In this document: one piece after another, positions 15,768-22,883 of the stretch
Layout of the letters: the number at the start of each line of letters is the position of its first letter
Numbering within the stretch: the first letter of the stretch is position 1
Source of the DNA: an uncultured Clostridia bacterium
GTDB lineage: Bacteria > Bacillota > Clostridia > Lachnospirales > Lachnospiraceae
Direction: 5' to 3'
DNA length: 26,294 nt
Assembly: GCA_937895705.1 (NCBI GenBank)
Contig: CALBKM010000052.1
Location: forward strand, 1 to 26,294
The notes under the pieces: generated by a model
Database searches by the model: none
Told to the model about the DNA's origin: nothing
Seen by the model: the letters and a program-made list of their open reading frames with translations, nothing else
Position numbers and translations under genes: made by a program

Positions 15768-17306
15768 ATGATTCGTAAAGCAAAAACAGAAAACGGTATT
15801 GTAAAGGGGTTACCGGCAGCGGATCCGCGTATCACCGCATTTAAGGGCATTCCGTTCGCAGCTCCGCCGGTAGGTGAAAACAGATGGCGAGCTCCTCAGC
15901 CGTGTCCGGACTGGGAGGGTGAATTGGAGGCCTATGAATTCGCTCCGATTTCCGTTCAGAACACACCGGGTCTGGGTACCGACATCTACTGTAAGGAATG
16001 GCATGTGGATCCGGAGATTCCGATGGGCGAAGACTGCCTTTACTTAAATGTGTGGACAAATGCAAAGAGCACGGAGGATAAGCTTCCGGTTCTCGTTTGG
16101 ATTTTCGGCGGCGGTTTTAACTGGGGTTATACCGCTGAGATGGAATTTGACGGTGAGCGTTTCGCACGTCGCGGCGTCGTTGTTGTTACCGTAAACTATC
16201 GTTTGAATTTGTTCGGTTTCCTGGCTCATCCGGAGCTTGCAAAGGAACAGCCGGACGCTCCGGCAAACTTCGGTTTACTGGATCAGCAGGCCGGCATCAA
16301 ATGGGTTAAAAGAAACATTGCGGCTTTCGGCGGTGACCCGGACAACATCACCATTGCCGGTCAGTCCGCAGGCGGCGGCAGTGTCATGCAGCAGCTGACT
16401 TCCCCGCAGAATGAGGGTCTATTCCAGAAAGCGGTTATCATGAGCGGTGCCATCCGGAGTCCGTATATGGTACAGTCTCCTGTTACTTCTCCGATGACCT
16501 TTGAGAAGGCTCAGGAGAACGGCAAGGGGTTCTTCGATTTCATCGGTGCCAAGTCTCTCGCCGAGGCAAGAGCAATGGATGCCACTTGGCTGCTTTCCAA
16601 ATATGATGAGTATGTTGCTACCCACGGACGCATGTTCCCGATTCAGGACGGTGTATTCTCCGTAGGCGATCCGATGAAGCTTATTGCCGCGGGAAAAGCC
16701 TTAAATGTACCGTTAATGGCCGGCAATACCGCAGATGAGTTCCCAAACACCATCCCGGCAAAGGATGAGGCGGAATTAATCGAAAAGGCAAAAGAGTTTT
16801 TCGGTGACAAAGCAGATGAATTCCTTGCATTTGCGGAAAGCAAAAAGCAGATTTCCTTCATGGGTCATACCGCATTCGCTCCGGTCAACGGCATTGAATG
16901 TTCCGTAAAGAGCATGTTCCTTGACAGACAGGAAAACGGCAACACCAAGGATTGCTACTACTATCGTTTCGATGCGGATATTCCGGGACCGGATCAGCCG
17001 GGCACCTTCCACTCCGTGGATTTATGGTTTTTCTTCGAAACCCTGGCAAAATGTTGGAGACCGTTTACCGGCAAGCATTATGATGTAGCACGTCAGATGT
17101 GTAACTATATGACCAACTTCATCAAGACCGGCAACCCGAACGGCCTCGACATTGACGGAACACCGCTTCCGGAATGGAAGACCTACACCAAGGACCATAA
17201 TTCCGGTATCGTCTTCGGCAAGGAGAACTGCTACAGCGAAGAGAATTCCGACAGTGCTTTTGTGGACTTCCTCATCGAAGAAATTCGTGACGACTTAAAG
17301 AAATAA
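15768..17306 (+). CDS. Type-B carboxylesterase
   Basis: A 512-residue alpha/beta-hydrolase. The family signatures are GEDCLYLNVW, VWIFGGGFNWG (oxyanion hole) and the nucleophile elbow TIAGQSAGGGSV with Ser200. The catalytic His is probably in TFHSVDLWFFFE; the acidic residue is probably the Glu of NTADEFPN. No signal peptide, so intracellular. Placement after GH43 suggests deacylation of acetylated or feruloylated sugar fragments; this is inference, since type-B esterases have broad specificity. I chose ATG at 15768 (MIRKAKTENG) because AGAGAGGG lies seven bases upstream; the frame extends further up but runs into the structured element. Confidence 0.9.
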   Translation: MIRKAKTENGIVKGLPAADPRITAFKGIPFAAPPVGENRWRAPQPCPDWEGELEAYEFAPISVQNTPGLGTDIYCKEWHVDPEIPMGEDCLYLNVWTNAKSTEDKLPVLVWIFGGGFNWGYTAEMEFDGERFARRGVVVVTVNYRLNLFGFLAHPELAKEQPDAPANFGLLDQQAGIKWVKRNIAAFGGDPDNITIAGQSAGGGSVMQQLTSPQNEGLFQKAVIMSGAIRSPYMVQSPVTSPMTFEKAQENGKGFFDFIGAKSLAEARAMDATWLLSKYDEYVATHGRMFPIQDGVFSVGDPMKLIAAGKALNVPLMAGNTADEFPNTIPAKDEAELIEKAKEFFGDKADEFLAFAESKKQISFMGHTAFAPVNGIECSVKSMFLDRQENGNTKDCYYYRFDADIPGPDQPGTFHSVDLWFFFETLAKCWRPFTGKHYDVARQMCNYMTNFIKTGNPNGLDIDGTPLPEWKTYTKDHNSGIVFGKENCYSEENSDSAFVDFLIEEIRDDLKK

Positions 17307-17347
17307 GCTTACTATCCTCTTTTTATAGCAATTTCATAGCGTTTTCC

Positions 17348-17432
17348 GCGCAATAGAAACCGCAAACGTGCCTATTGCGCAAAAAAGGAGCCTTGCAGAC
17401 CCTGTTGTAAAACCGTTGTCCGCAAGTGCTCC
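17348..17432. terminator. Tandem hairpins / bidirectional terminator between esterase and nrtR
   Basis: Two adjoining hairpins: GCGCAATAG/CTATTGCGC (17348-17356 with 17372-17380), then GGAGCCTTGCAGAC/GTCCGCAAGTGCTCC (17387-17400 with 17418-17432) with a 17-nt loop. TTTTT follows on the plus strand, TTTTTTG on the minus strand. In the second stem one pair is G-U when read on the minus strand but an A-C mismatch on the plus strand, so it may mainly terminate the NAD operon. A further small CCCG/CGGG hairpin with T-run lies near 17509-17530. Confidence 0.7.
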
Positions 17433-17559
17433 TTTTTCTATTTTTGTAGAATCTCCTTCGCCCAAATAATTCCCTTTTATTCCCAGTTCTCATTTTGAGA
17501 GAGATTTCCCGTATCCGGGTTTTCTTTTTTCGACAAAACTCTTTCCGGTCCTTTATTCT

Positions 17560-18465
17560 CTAGCTGTAGAATGCTTGCAGATTTCGGCCGAACAATTTTG
17601 CCGGTCGATGTCCTTTGCCTTCCGTCACCTTATCCGTTTCCACCACATACTCCGCAATTTTCCTCCGGAAATTTGCGGTCAGCAATTCCTGACCGGAAAT
17701 AAGCTCCATGGCATTTTGCAATTGGGTCAGGGTAAAAAACTCCGGCATCAAATCAAATGCATGCCTCGGGTCGTTTTCCACATCCGCCCGAAGCTTTTGC
17801 CATGCGTACAATATAATTTTCGCATGGTCAAAGGCCAGCTGCCCCTGCTCCCCAATCTCATACCATACCGTCTCATGGTAATCCTGGAACTGCCGATACT
17901 CCTTGACTGTGGCAGAAATCCTCTCCCCCGATTCCTCCTCTGTCAACAAAAGCTCATACATCGTTTCTAACTCTGCATAATCTTCTTTCACATCTCGCTT
18001 CAGTTCTTCCGCTCTCACTTCCACCGTAAACCATTTTGCAGCCTGTGCATCCGTTCCCGCCCGTAACTTACAACGTTCGGCATCTACCAACGCCAAAAAG
18101 GTATTGGATATAATCCACCCCCGTGGATCTCTGCCTGCACTGCCGAAGGTTCCGATAAGACTTAAATAGGCTTTATGAATGTTTGTTTCCTCGTACAATT
18201 CACGTCCCGCCGTCTCCTGTACATCCTCCTCCGGTTTGCAGAAGCCACCCGGTAAAGCCCAATATCCCTTATAAGGGTAATCGTTTCTTTGAATCAGCAA
18301 AAGCTTTAACGCCTTTTTCGGAAGTTTTCGAAAGCTCTCTGCTTCCGCCGCCTCCCGGATTGCAAAAATGACCATATCCGCCGCCACGGAAGGACGCTCA
18401 AATGCGGAAATATCGTATTGCTCCAAATACTGTTTTTCTTCTTCACTCATTCTGTACTGTATCAT
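17560..18465 (-). CDS. nrtR: NrtR-type Nudix regulator of NAD metabolism
   Basis: A 301-residue protein with an N-terminal Nudix domain (about 25-170) and C-terminal winged helix (about 205-300). The Nudix box from Gly74 to Ile96 keeps Glu80 and RELYEE (Arg88-Glu93); only the Gly of the final ExGU is Asn95, so hydrolase activity may survive, unlike many NrtR proteins. DPRGWIISNTFLAL matches ADP-ribose-type Nudix proteins. The C-terminal FTLTQLQNAMELISGQEL and NFRRKI are typical of the NrtR DNA-binding domain. Known NrtR proteins repress NAD synthesis genes and are relieved by ADP-ribose or related ligands. Last gene of the NAD operon, 29 bases after nadE. ATG at 18465 has GGAGG six bases upstream; the longer frame to 18483 lacks a site. 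Confidence 0.88.
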   Translation of the reverse strand: MIQYRMSEEEKQYLEQYDISAFERPSVAADMVIFAIREAAEAESFRKLPKKALKLLLIQRNDYPYKGYWALPGGFCKPEEDVQETAGRELYEETNIHKAYLSLIGTFGSAGRDPRGWIISNTFLALVDAERCKLRAGTDAQAAKWFTVEVRAEELKRDVKEDYAELETMYELLLTEEESGERISATVKEYRQFQDYHETVWYEIGEQGQLAFDHAKIILYAWQKLRADVENDPRHAFDLMPEFFTLTQLQNAMELISGQELLTANFRRKIAEYVVETDKVTEGKGHRPAKLFGRNLQAFYS

Positions 18466-18494
18466 ACTGCCCCTCCTTTTCATTTGTCTGCAGT

Positions 18495-19229
18495 TTACGG
18501 TTCAAAACACGGCATCAGTTCCAGTTTAAACAGATTTCTTCTGTGAAGCGTATCAATCCGTTCTTTTACCGCTGCATCCTCACATATTCCTTCTCGAATA
18601 TACTTATCCAGTGCAGCATAAGTAAATCCCAGATTATCTTCATCGGTCTTACCACAAAGGCCGTCAATCGGTACCTTATCTACCAAATCCGCAGGCAGGC
18701 CCAATTCTCTTCCGATGGCCTTTACCTCCGCCACCGTTAATCTGGACAACGGGCTGAAATCTCCCACACTGTCGCCGTAACGGGTGGAATAACCTACCCA
18801 GTCTTCGGAAAGGTTACAGGTATTGGCCACTCGTCCGTTGACGCTCTGACTCACCGCATATAACACGGTCATACGAATACGCGGCGGCAGGTTTGTTTTG
18901 GATTGTTCGGAGATCTCAATGTCCGGCAAAGCCCCCAGAATACCGTCCAATGCCGCTTTAATATTCACCTCATAATTCCTGATTTCCAACACGTTCACCA
19001 GTTTTCTTGCCATGTCAATGTCTCCCTGCACACCACACGGCATCAGCACGCCGATAACCCGGTCTTTTCCCAAGGCTTCCGCACAGAGTGCAGCCACCAC
19101 AGAGCTGTCCTTTCCTCCGGAAATTCCCACTACGGCATTACAGCCGGCTCCGTTTTTCTCGAACCAGTCTCTGATCCACTGTACGCATCTGTCCTTCATC
19201 TCTTTTGCATTAAATTCATACTTACTCAT
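18495..19229 (-). CDS. nadE: NH3-dependent NAD+ synthetase
   Basis: Amidates nicotinic acid adenine dinucleotide (NaAD) to NAD+ using ATP and ammonia. The 244-residue protein is the short form without the glutaminase (nitrilase) domain. Motifs: GISGGKDSSVVAAL (PP-loop), NTCNLSEDWVGYSTRYGDSVGDFSPL, and the C-terminal VPIDGLCGKTDEDNLGF. Its ATG overlaps the stop of the NAMPT-like gene by one base (TAATG), with GGAGGGG about seven bases upstream. Its presence means that this operon makes NAD, at least in part, through a deamidated intermediate. Confidence 0.95.
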   Translation of the reverse strand: MSKYEFNAKEMKDRCVQWIRDWFEKNGAGCNAVVGISGGKDSSVVAALCAEALGKDRVIGVLMPCGVQGDIDMARKLVNVLEIRNYEVNIKAALDGILGALPDIEISEQSKTNLPPRIRMTVLYAVSQSVNGRVANTCNLSEDWVGYSTRYGDSVGDFSPLSRLTVAEVKAIGRELGLPADLVDKVPIDGLCGKTDEDNLGFTYAALDKYIREGICEDAAVKERIDTLHRRNLFKLELMPCFEP

Positions 19230-20701
19230 TAAAATTCCCCTCCGTTCAACCGCGCTCTGATTTCCTGAAGCGTCTGTTCCGTTACAAGTTTTCCGTCCTT
19301 AAAAACGGTCTTAAGCAGATTACGTTCCTCTGTTATCGCCTCGTCCCAGTTATATTCATCCCGATACTTGAGCACGCCGTCCTCGCAATAAACCACACAA
19401 CAGCCCTTCTGGGACTTTTTAAACCCTCCGTCCTTCGGATTCTTAAAAATCGGATACGGCTTCCCGTCAATCTCACAATAGGTCGCTTTAATGCAGGAGC
19501 TGAAGGTATCTCTCGTAAACGGCTTCAAAATTCCGTCCTCCTCAATACACTGAAAAGAGAAGGAACCTACTCCCAGCGCCACGTTAGAACAGGCAAAACC
19601 TTTCGCTGTAAGAATCTCGTAAATCTGCTCACAACGCTGCACCGTAATAGAATCCCCGTAAATCGCTTTTACATGCGGATCCAGTACTTTATACCCCTTA
19701 CTGTTTACCGTACCGCCGAAAATATCCCAAAGTTTAAATACGGTTTCGGTTACCACCTCTACACAATCTCCGGAATCTCCTCTCATGAGCATACAACCGT
19801 TGTGTTCTAAGATTTCCTTTTTTAACTGCGGAAGCACATTTTCGATGATGTTCCAGTAATCATAGGAATCCAGCACCGCCGAAAAGGAAGTATTCGGATA
19901 AATGTCAGTCAGCAAACGTCTGAGCAGGGTGATTTCATCTCCGTCCACGGCAAAATTACTGCACATGACCGAATGCTCCGTACTCGGGCTTCCGAAGGCC
20001 ACAGGCTCTTTCGTGCAGTCGCAATTATAATTCTGCTCCAAATACGGAATCGTCGGCACCGTAGCGGTATTTAAGAAAGACAGGCACCATCCCGCTCCCG
20101 CCTTAACAGCGGACTCCGTGCATTCCTCTCCGCGAAAATCAAAGGCCCCCAACGCTTTCGCCCGCGCTATTGCATCGTCACAGGTTAGGTCGTAATACCG
20201 ATTTACAATTTCACGGTAGGTATGTCCCACGGTGGCCGCCAGCATCGGATGCCAGCTTTCCGCAGAGATCAGGCTCTCCAAAGACTGCGGAAGCCATGCA
20301 AACTCCGGATGTGTATTCGTAATTCCGAACATCGGTACATGCATCGGCACCAATGTTCCCTCCGGAAGGGAAAAAATCTCAATCGGTAGATACCCCAGCT
20401 TATGCAATTTCTCCACCTTCTCGATTTTGTACGCTTCCGCCCCCAAGGTCGCATCCATGATCCGTTTATACTCCCCCATTACATCCTCGAAAGGCTTACC
20501 GAAAAACTCCTCGTTAAAGTATTCTATCAGATACGTCTTAACAAAGCCCTGCAAGCCGAACATCACCACCTCATTCCAGCGCTTCACCCGGCTCATACGA
20601 GGCGTAAAATAGGACACGGATTTCGTAATCCCCTGTGGCAACATTTCGGCATGCACCGCCTTATAAAAATCGATTAACAACATCGGATTTGTTCTGTTCA
20701 T
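19229..20701 (-). CDS. NAMPT-family (NadV-like) pyridine-base transferase with altered active-site loops
   Basis: A 490-residue NAMPT-family enzyme. By-eye comparison with human NAMPT: DFYKAVH holds the Tyr18 equivalent; DFRG (188-191) is one residue shorter than FGYRG; TEHS (His243) matches His247; RGDSG (307-311) matches Arg311/Asp313; GD (349-350) matches Asp354; TRD (396-398) contains the Arg392 equivalent. Two deviations stand out. Asp219, which binds the nicotinamide amide, is Ala213 (NTATV). The 5'-phosphate loop FGSGGGLLQ reads LGVGSFSFQ, followed by an insertion of about six residues. It lies 19 bases after a prs-like gene, the arrangement of phage NARP1 (Adps-Namat). Substrates could be PRPP or ADP-ribose pyrophosphate, with nicotinamide or nicotinate. 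Confidence 0.85.
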   Translation of the reverse strand: MNRTNPMLLIDFYKAVHAEMLPQGITKSVSYFTPRMSRVKRWNEVVMFGLQGFVKTYLIEYFNEEFFGKPFEDVMGEYKRIMDATLGAEAYKIEKVEKLHKLGYLPIEIFSLPEGTLVPMHVPMFGITNTHPEFAWLPQSLESLISAESWHPMLAATVGHTYREIVNRYYDLTCDDAIARAKALGAFDFRGEECTESAVKAGAGWCLSFLNTATVPTIPYLEQNYNCDCTKEPVAFGSPSTEHSVMCSNFAVDGDEITLLRRLLTDIYPNTSFSAVLDSYDYWNIIENVLPQLKKEILEHNGCMLMRGDSGDCVEVVTETVFKLWDIFGGTVNSKGYKVLDPHVKAIYGDSITVQRCEQIYEILTAKGFACSNVALGVGSFSFQCIEEDGILKPFTRDTFSSCIKATYCEIDGKPYPIFKNPKDGGFKKSQKGCCVVYCEDGVLKYRDEYNWDEAITEERNLLKTVFKDGKLVTEQTLQEIRARLNGGEF

Positions 20702-20720
20702 TGTCTCTCCCTCTCTTTCT

Positions 20721-21512
20721 CTATACGCTCAGCACGGTTATTTTTGGGTGACTTCCGGTAAAAATACTATCCGTAGTATATACCTGCCTAATCCAATCGG
20801 TAGTCGGAATTTCCCCCTGAAGGATCGTATTTTCGCAGTGGGAAATATATAGATAAATATCCTCTGCCCCCAACACTTTCAATGCTTTCGCGCTGTGGAA
20901 GAAGGTACCTCCCTTACTGCAAATATCGTCGATAATCAAAACTCTGCTTCCGGCAATCAACTCCGTACGTCCCGCTACATCCAGTCCGAGAATTTCTCCC
21001 GTGGACCAGTCTCTTTTTTTGATTCCGAACACATACGGCAAATCAAACATAGCGGAATAGCGCTTCATGGCTCCTTCATCCGGGAAGAACAGCAACAAAT
21101 TCTCCTTTCCGCCCAAACGCCCGATTACCTGCTCCACATACTCCTTCGGAGTCCGTATCCGCAAGTTGTCAAACAACGCCTCGCTGACATAAGAGTGAGG
21201 ATCCAGTACATCCACTTTCGCAAACTCCAGAGAATTGATAAATTCCGCAAAGTATTTTAAGGTAAATACATCCTCCGGCTTCTTTACTCTGTCCTGTCTG
21301 GCATTGGGAATATAGGGAAGCTCCAGTACCATTCGCTTTACTCCCTTTGCCCGAAGATGTTTCGTAAGAAAATATAATCCCACCATCTCCTCGTTATTTT
21401 CAAAATTCCATCGAATTACCGCCTCTTCCTTCTCTGCCACCGTCTCCTTCAGCAAAAAAGTACCGTCCGGAAAATGATTCAGATCCAACGCCTTACCGTT
21501 ATACCGTATCAT
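20721..21512 (-). CDS. PRPP-synthetase-family kinase, short form (PRPP synthetase or ADP-ribose pyrophosphate synthetase)
   Basis: A 263-residue member of the ribose-phosphate pyrophosphokinase family, clearly shorter than the usual 310-320. Conserved: ARQDR (71-75, ATP site), DPHS (104-107, cf. DLHA), PDEG (144-147, cf. PDHG), KKRD (165-168). The loop that grips the ribose 5'-phosphate in canonical enzymes (DDIIDTAGT) reads DDICSKGGT (195-203). This could fit a bulkier 5' substituent such as ADP, as in phage Adps, which turns ADP-ribose into ADP-ribose pyrophosphate. Cotranscribed between pncA (24 bases upstream) and the NAMPT-like gene. ATG at 21510-21512 follows AAAGGGGAG. A cell normally has a full-length prs elsewhere, so a second copy here suggests a dedicated role. 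Confidence 0.85.
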   Translation of the reverse strand: MIRYNGKALDLNHFPDGTFLLKETVAEKEEAVIRWNFENNEEMVGLYFLTKHLRAKGVKRMVLELPYIPNARQDRVKKPEDVFTLKYFAEFINSLEFAKVDVLDPHSYVSEALFDNLRIRTPKEYVEQVIGRLGGKENLLLFFPDEGAMKRYSAMFDLPYVFGIKKRDWSTGEILGLDVAGRTELIAGSRVLIIDDICSKGGTFFHSAKALKVLGAEDIYLYISHCENTILQGEIPTTDWIRQVYTTDSIFTGSHPKITVLSV

Positions 21513-21536
21513 AACACACTCCCCTTTCGATGTATT

Positions 21537-22043
21537 TTAGCCTTCAAAAACTTCCACCTGACACATTTTCATGGTAGTCAAAGCCGCCGCATGACTCTCC
21601 GGTGTCACACCCGCACAGCAAGTCGCATCCACCTTCACGGTAATTTCCGGATACATTGCCTTTAAAATCAATGCATTGGAAACCACACAGATATCGGTGC
21701 ACAGTCCGATAAGTTCTACTTCCTCAAATTTATACTTTTCCCAGTCAAGATAACCGAAGGTCGGCTTATTCACAATCGTCGCACCCTCCGTCGGCAACCC
21801 GGCATAAATCTGCCAGCCGTCGGTTCCTTCGATACAATGCGGCACCGGAAGATATTTTCCCTCATTGGTGCTTAAATACTCCGGTTGATGGGTATCTCTG
21901 GTAAAGATAACCTCATCTCCGTTTGTCCGATACATTTGGATTTTTCTCTTTACGTTTTCCACAATGGCAACCGCCTCTTTTGTTCCCAACGCACCGTCGA
22001 TAAAATCCTTCTGCATGTCCACAACAATCAACGTCTTCCTCAT
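21537..22043 (-). CDS. pncA: Nicotinamidase
   Basis: Cysteine hydrolase of the isochorismatase superfamily that deamidates nicotinamide to nicotinate. The 168-residue protein has the catalytic triad Asp in IVVDMQKDF, Lys in VNKPTFGYLDW, and Cys in GLCTDICVVSNAL; the metal site residues lie in FTRDTHQPEY and PVPHC. Length is slightly below most PncA proteins. First gene of the NAD operon; ATG at 22041-22043 follows AAGGAGG by eight bases. Nicotinate production upstream of a transferase and NadE points to a deamidated branch of NAD salvage. Confidence 0.92.
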   Translation of the reverse strand: MRKTLIVVDMQKDFIDGALGTKEAVAIVENVKRKIQMYRTNGDEVIFTRDTHQPEYLSTNEGKYLPVPHCIEGTDGWQIYAGLPTEGATIVNKPTFGYLDWEKYKFEEVELIGLCTDICVVSNALILKAMYPEITVKVDATCCAGVTPESHAAALTTMKMCQVEVFEG

Positions 22044-22059
22044 AGCAATGACCTCCTTT

Positions 22060-22125
22060 TGATATTATCAATTTGATACTATTTGTTTTATTATTATGAT
22101 AATATTTTTTCAATCATATGTCAAG
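22060..22125 (-). promoter_or_regulatory. NAD operon promoter with operator array (candidate NrtR sites)
   Basis: Minus strand TTGACA (22119-22124), 17-bp spacer, TATCAT (22096-22101). Palindromes of the form TGATANTATCA overlap the -10 (22097-22107) and lie just downstream of the start (22074-22084 and a perfect 22060-22070). The 13-bp inverted repeat TATCAATTTGATA spans 22066-22078. The block aligns without gaps to 22741-22806. Confidence 0.7.
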
Positions 22126-22148
22126 CAGTATTTTGCTAATTTTAATAA

Positions 22149-22174
22149 AAGCCCAAACCATCCGGTCCGGGCTT
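22149..22174 (-). terminator. Terminator after the small membrane protein gene
   Basis: Minus strand AAGCCCGGACC-GGAT-GGTTTGGGCTT followed by TTATT; an 11-bp stem with two G-U pairs that exist only in the minus-strand RNA. It separates the membrane protein gene from the NAD operon promoter. Confidence 0.8.
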
Positions 22175-22195
22175 AATTCTACATAACATTCTCGA

Positions 22196-22696
22196 TTATA
22201 CCAAAGCTCTCACAATCAGATATGCCAATCCAAACTGCGCAAGAAGCGAAACCGCCAAAATCGCGGTACATACTCCGATTTTGTGAGCATCACTTTCCTT
22301 GTTATCGGATGCAATCGCAAGCATAAGGCAGATTACACCACCCTGAATGGCACCTCCGATTGCACCTCCGATTAAGAAAAAGAATCCCAATGCATGAATG
22401 ACTACATGAATCCATGCCCACCACGGAATCTTCGGCGCCTCGTAAGCCTTTCCCGTCATACAATCGATACCGTCCATAGTCAGTGCAACAAGCCCCACAC
22501 TACTGACACGTAATATCGCATTTTTATTCCCCAACGGAACTATATAATTTGAACCTTTCCCTTCTCCCACCGCCTTTTGGAGCTTTGTAAACCTCACAGG
22601 TTCGCTGCCGTTTACGGAAATCTTGTTTCTTACCAACGTAACCTTGTACGGAACCTCCTCTACCGTAACGTTCCAAACCTTTTCTTTTGCTGCCAT
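22196..22696 (-). CDS. Membrane protein of unknown function, coregulated with NAD genes
   Basis: A 166-residue protein I do not recognise. Residues 1-85 form a soluble, probably beta-rich domain (VWNVTVEEVPYKVTLVRNKI, YIVPLGNKNAILRVSSVGLV). Hydrophobic segments follow at about 92-130 (two helices with a GGAIGGAIQGG stretch) and 139-163, so it has about three membrane passes. The frame extends to 22738, but ATG at 22694-22696 has GGAGG eight bases upstream. Monocistronic, between the spoVAC terminator and its own terminator. Its promoter/operator is a near copy of that of the NAD operon, which suggests a role in pyridine nucleotide or precursor handling, for example transport or sensing; this is inference only. 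Confidence 0.75.
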   Translation of the reverse strand: MAAKEKVWNVTVEEVPYKVTLVRNKISVNGSEPVRFTKLQKAVGEGKGSNYIVPLGNKNAILRVSSVGLVALTMDGIDCMTGKAYEAPKIPWWAWIHVVIHALGFFFLIGGAIGGAIQGGVICLMLAIASDNKESDAHKIGVCTAILAVSLLAQFGLAYLIVRALV

Positions 22697-22740
22697 CTTT
22701 TTTTCCTCCTTATTTAGTTTATGTTTCTCTGGTTTCAAAT

Positions 22741-22806
22741 TGATATTATCATTTTGTTATTATCAGCTCTATCGTTATGATACTATCTTTTTGATAATAT
22801 GTCAAG
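22741..22806 (-). promoter_or_regulatory. Promoter with operator array of the membrane protein gene
   Basis: Minus strand TTGACA (22800-22805), 17-bp spacer, TATCAT (22777-22782). Four TGATANTATCA-like palindromes are centred near 22746 (perfect), 22760, 22783 and 22797, giving 14-23-14 spacing; two overlap the promoter boxes and two lie downstream of the start. About 52 of 66 positions match the NAD operon block. Confidence 0.7.
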
Positions 22807-22841
22807 TCTTTTTTTAAAAAATTTTTTAAAAAAATAAAAAA

Positions 22842-22876
22842 TGCCGAAAGTGCTTTATAAACAGCACATTTCGACA
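22842..22876 (-). terminator. Terminator after spoVAC
   Basis: Minus strand TGTCGAAATGTGCT, 8-nt loop, AGCACTTTCGGCA with one bulge, then TTTTTTATTTTTTT. Ends the spoVA (or spoIIA-spoVA) transcript just before the promoter of the membrane protein gene. Confidence 0.85.
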
Positions 22877-22883
22877 CTTCTTT

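Noticed and set aside
20721..22043. Phage or mobile-element origin of the prs-like/NAMPT-like pair
   Set aside because: The pair resembles phage gene pairs, but no integrase, attachment repeats or phage genes are nearby, and base use looks like the surrounding genes.
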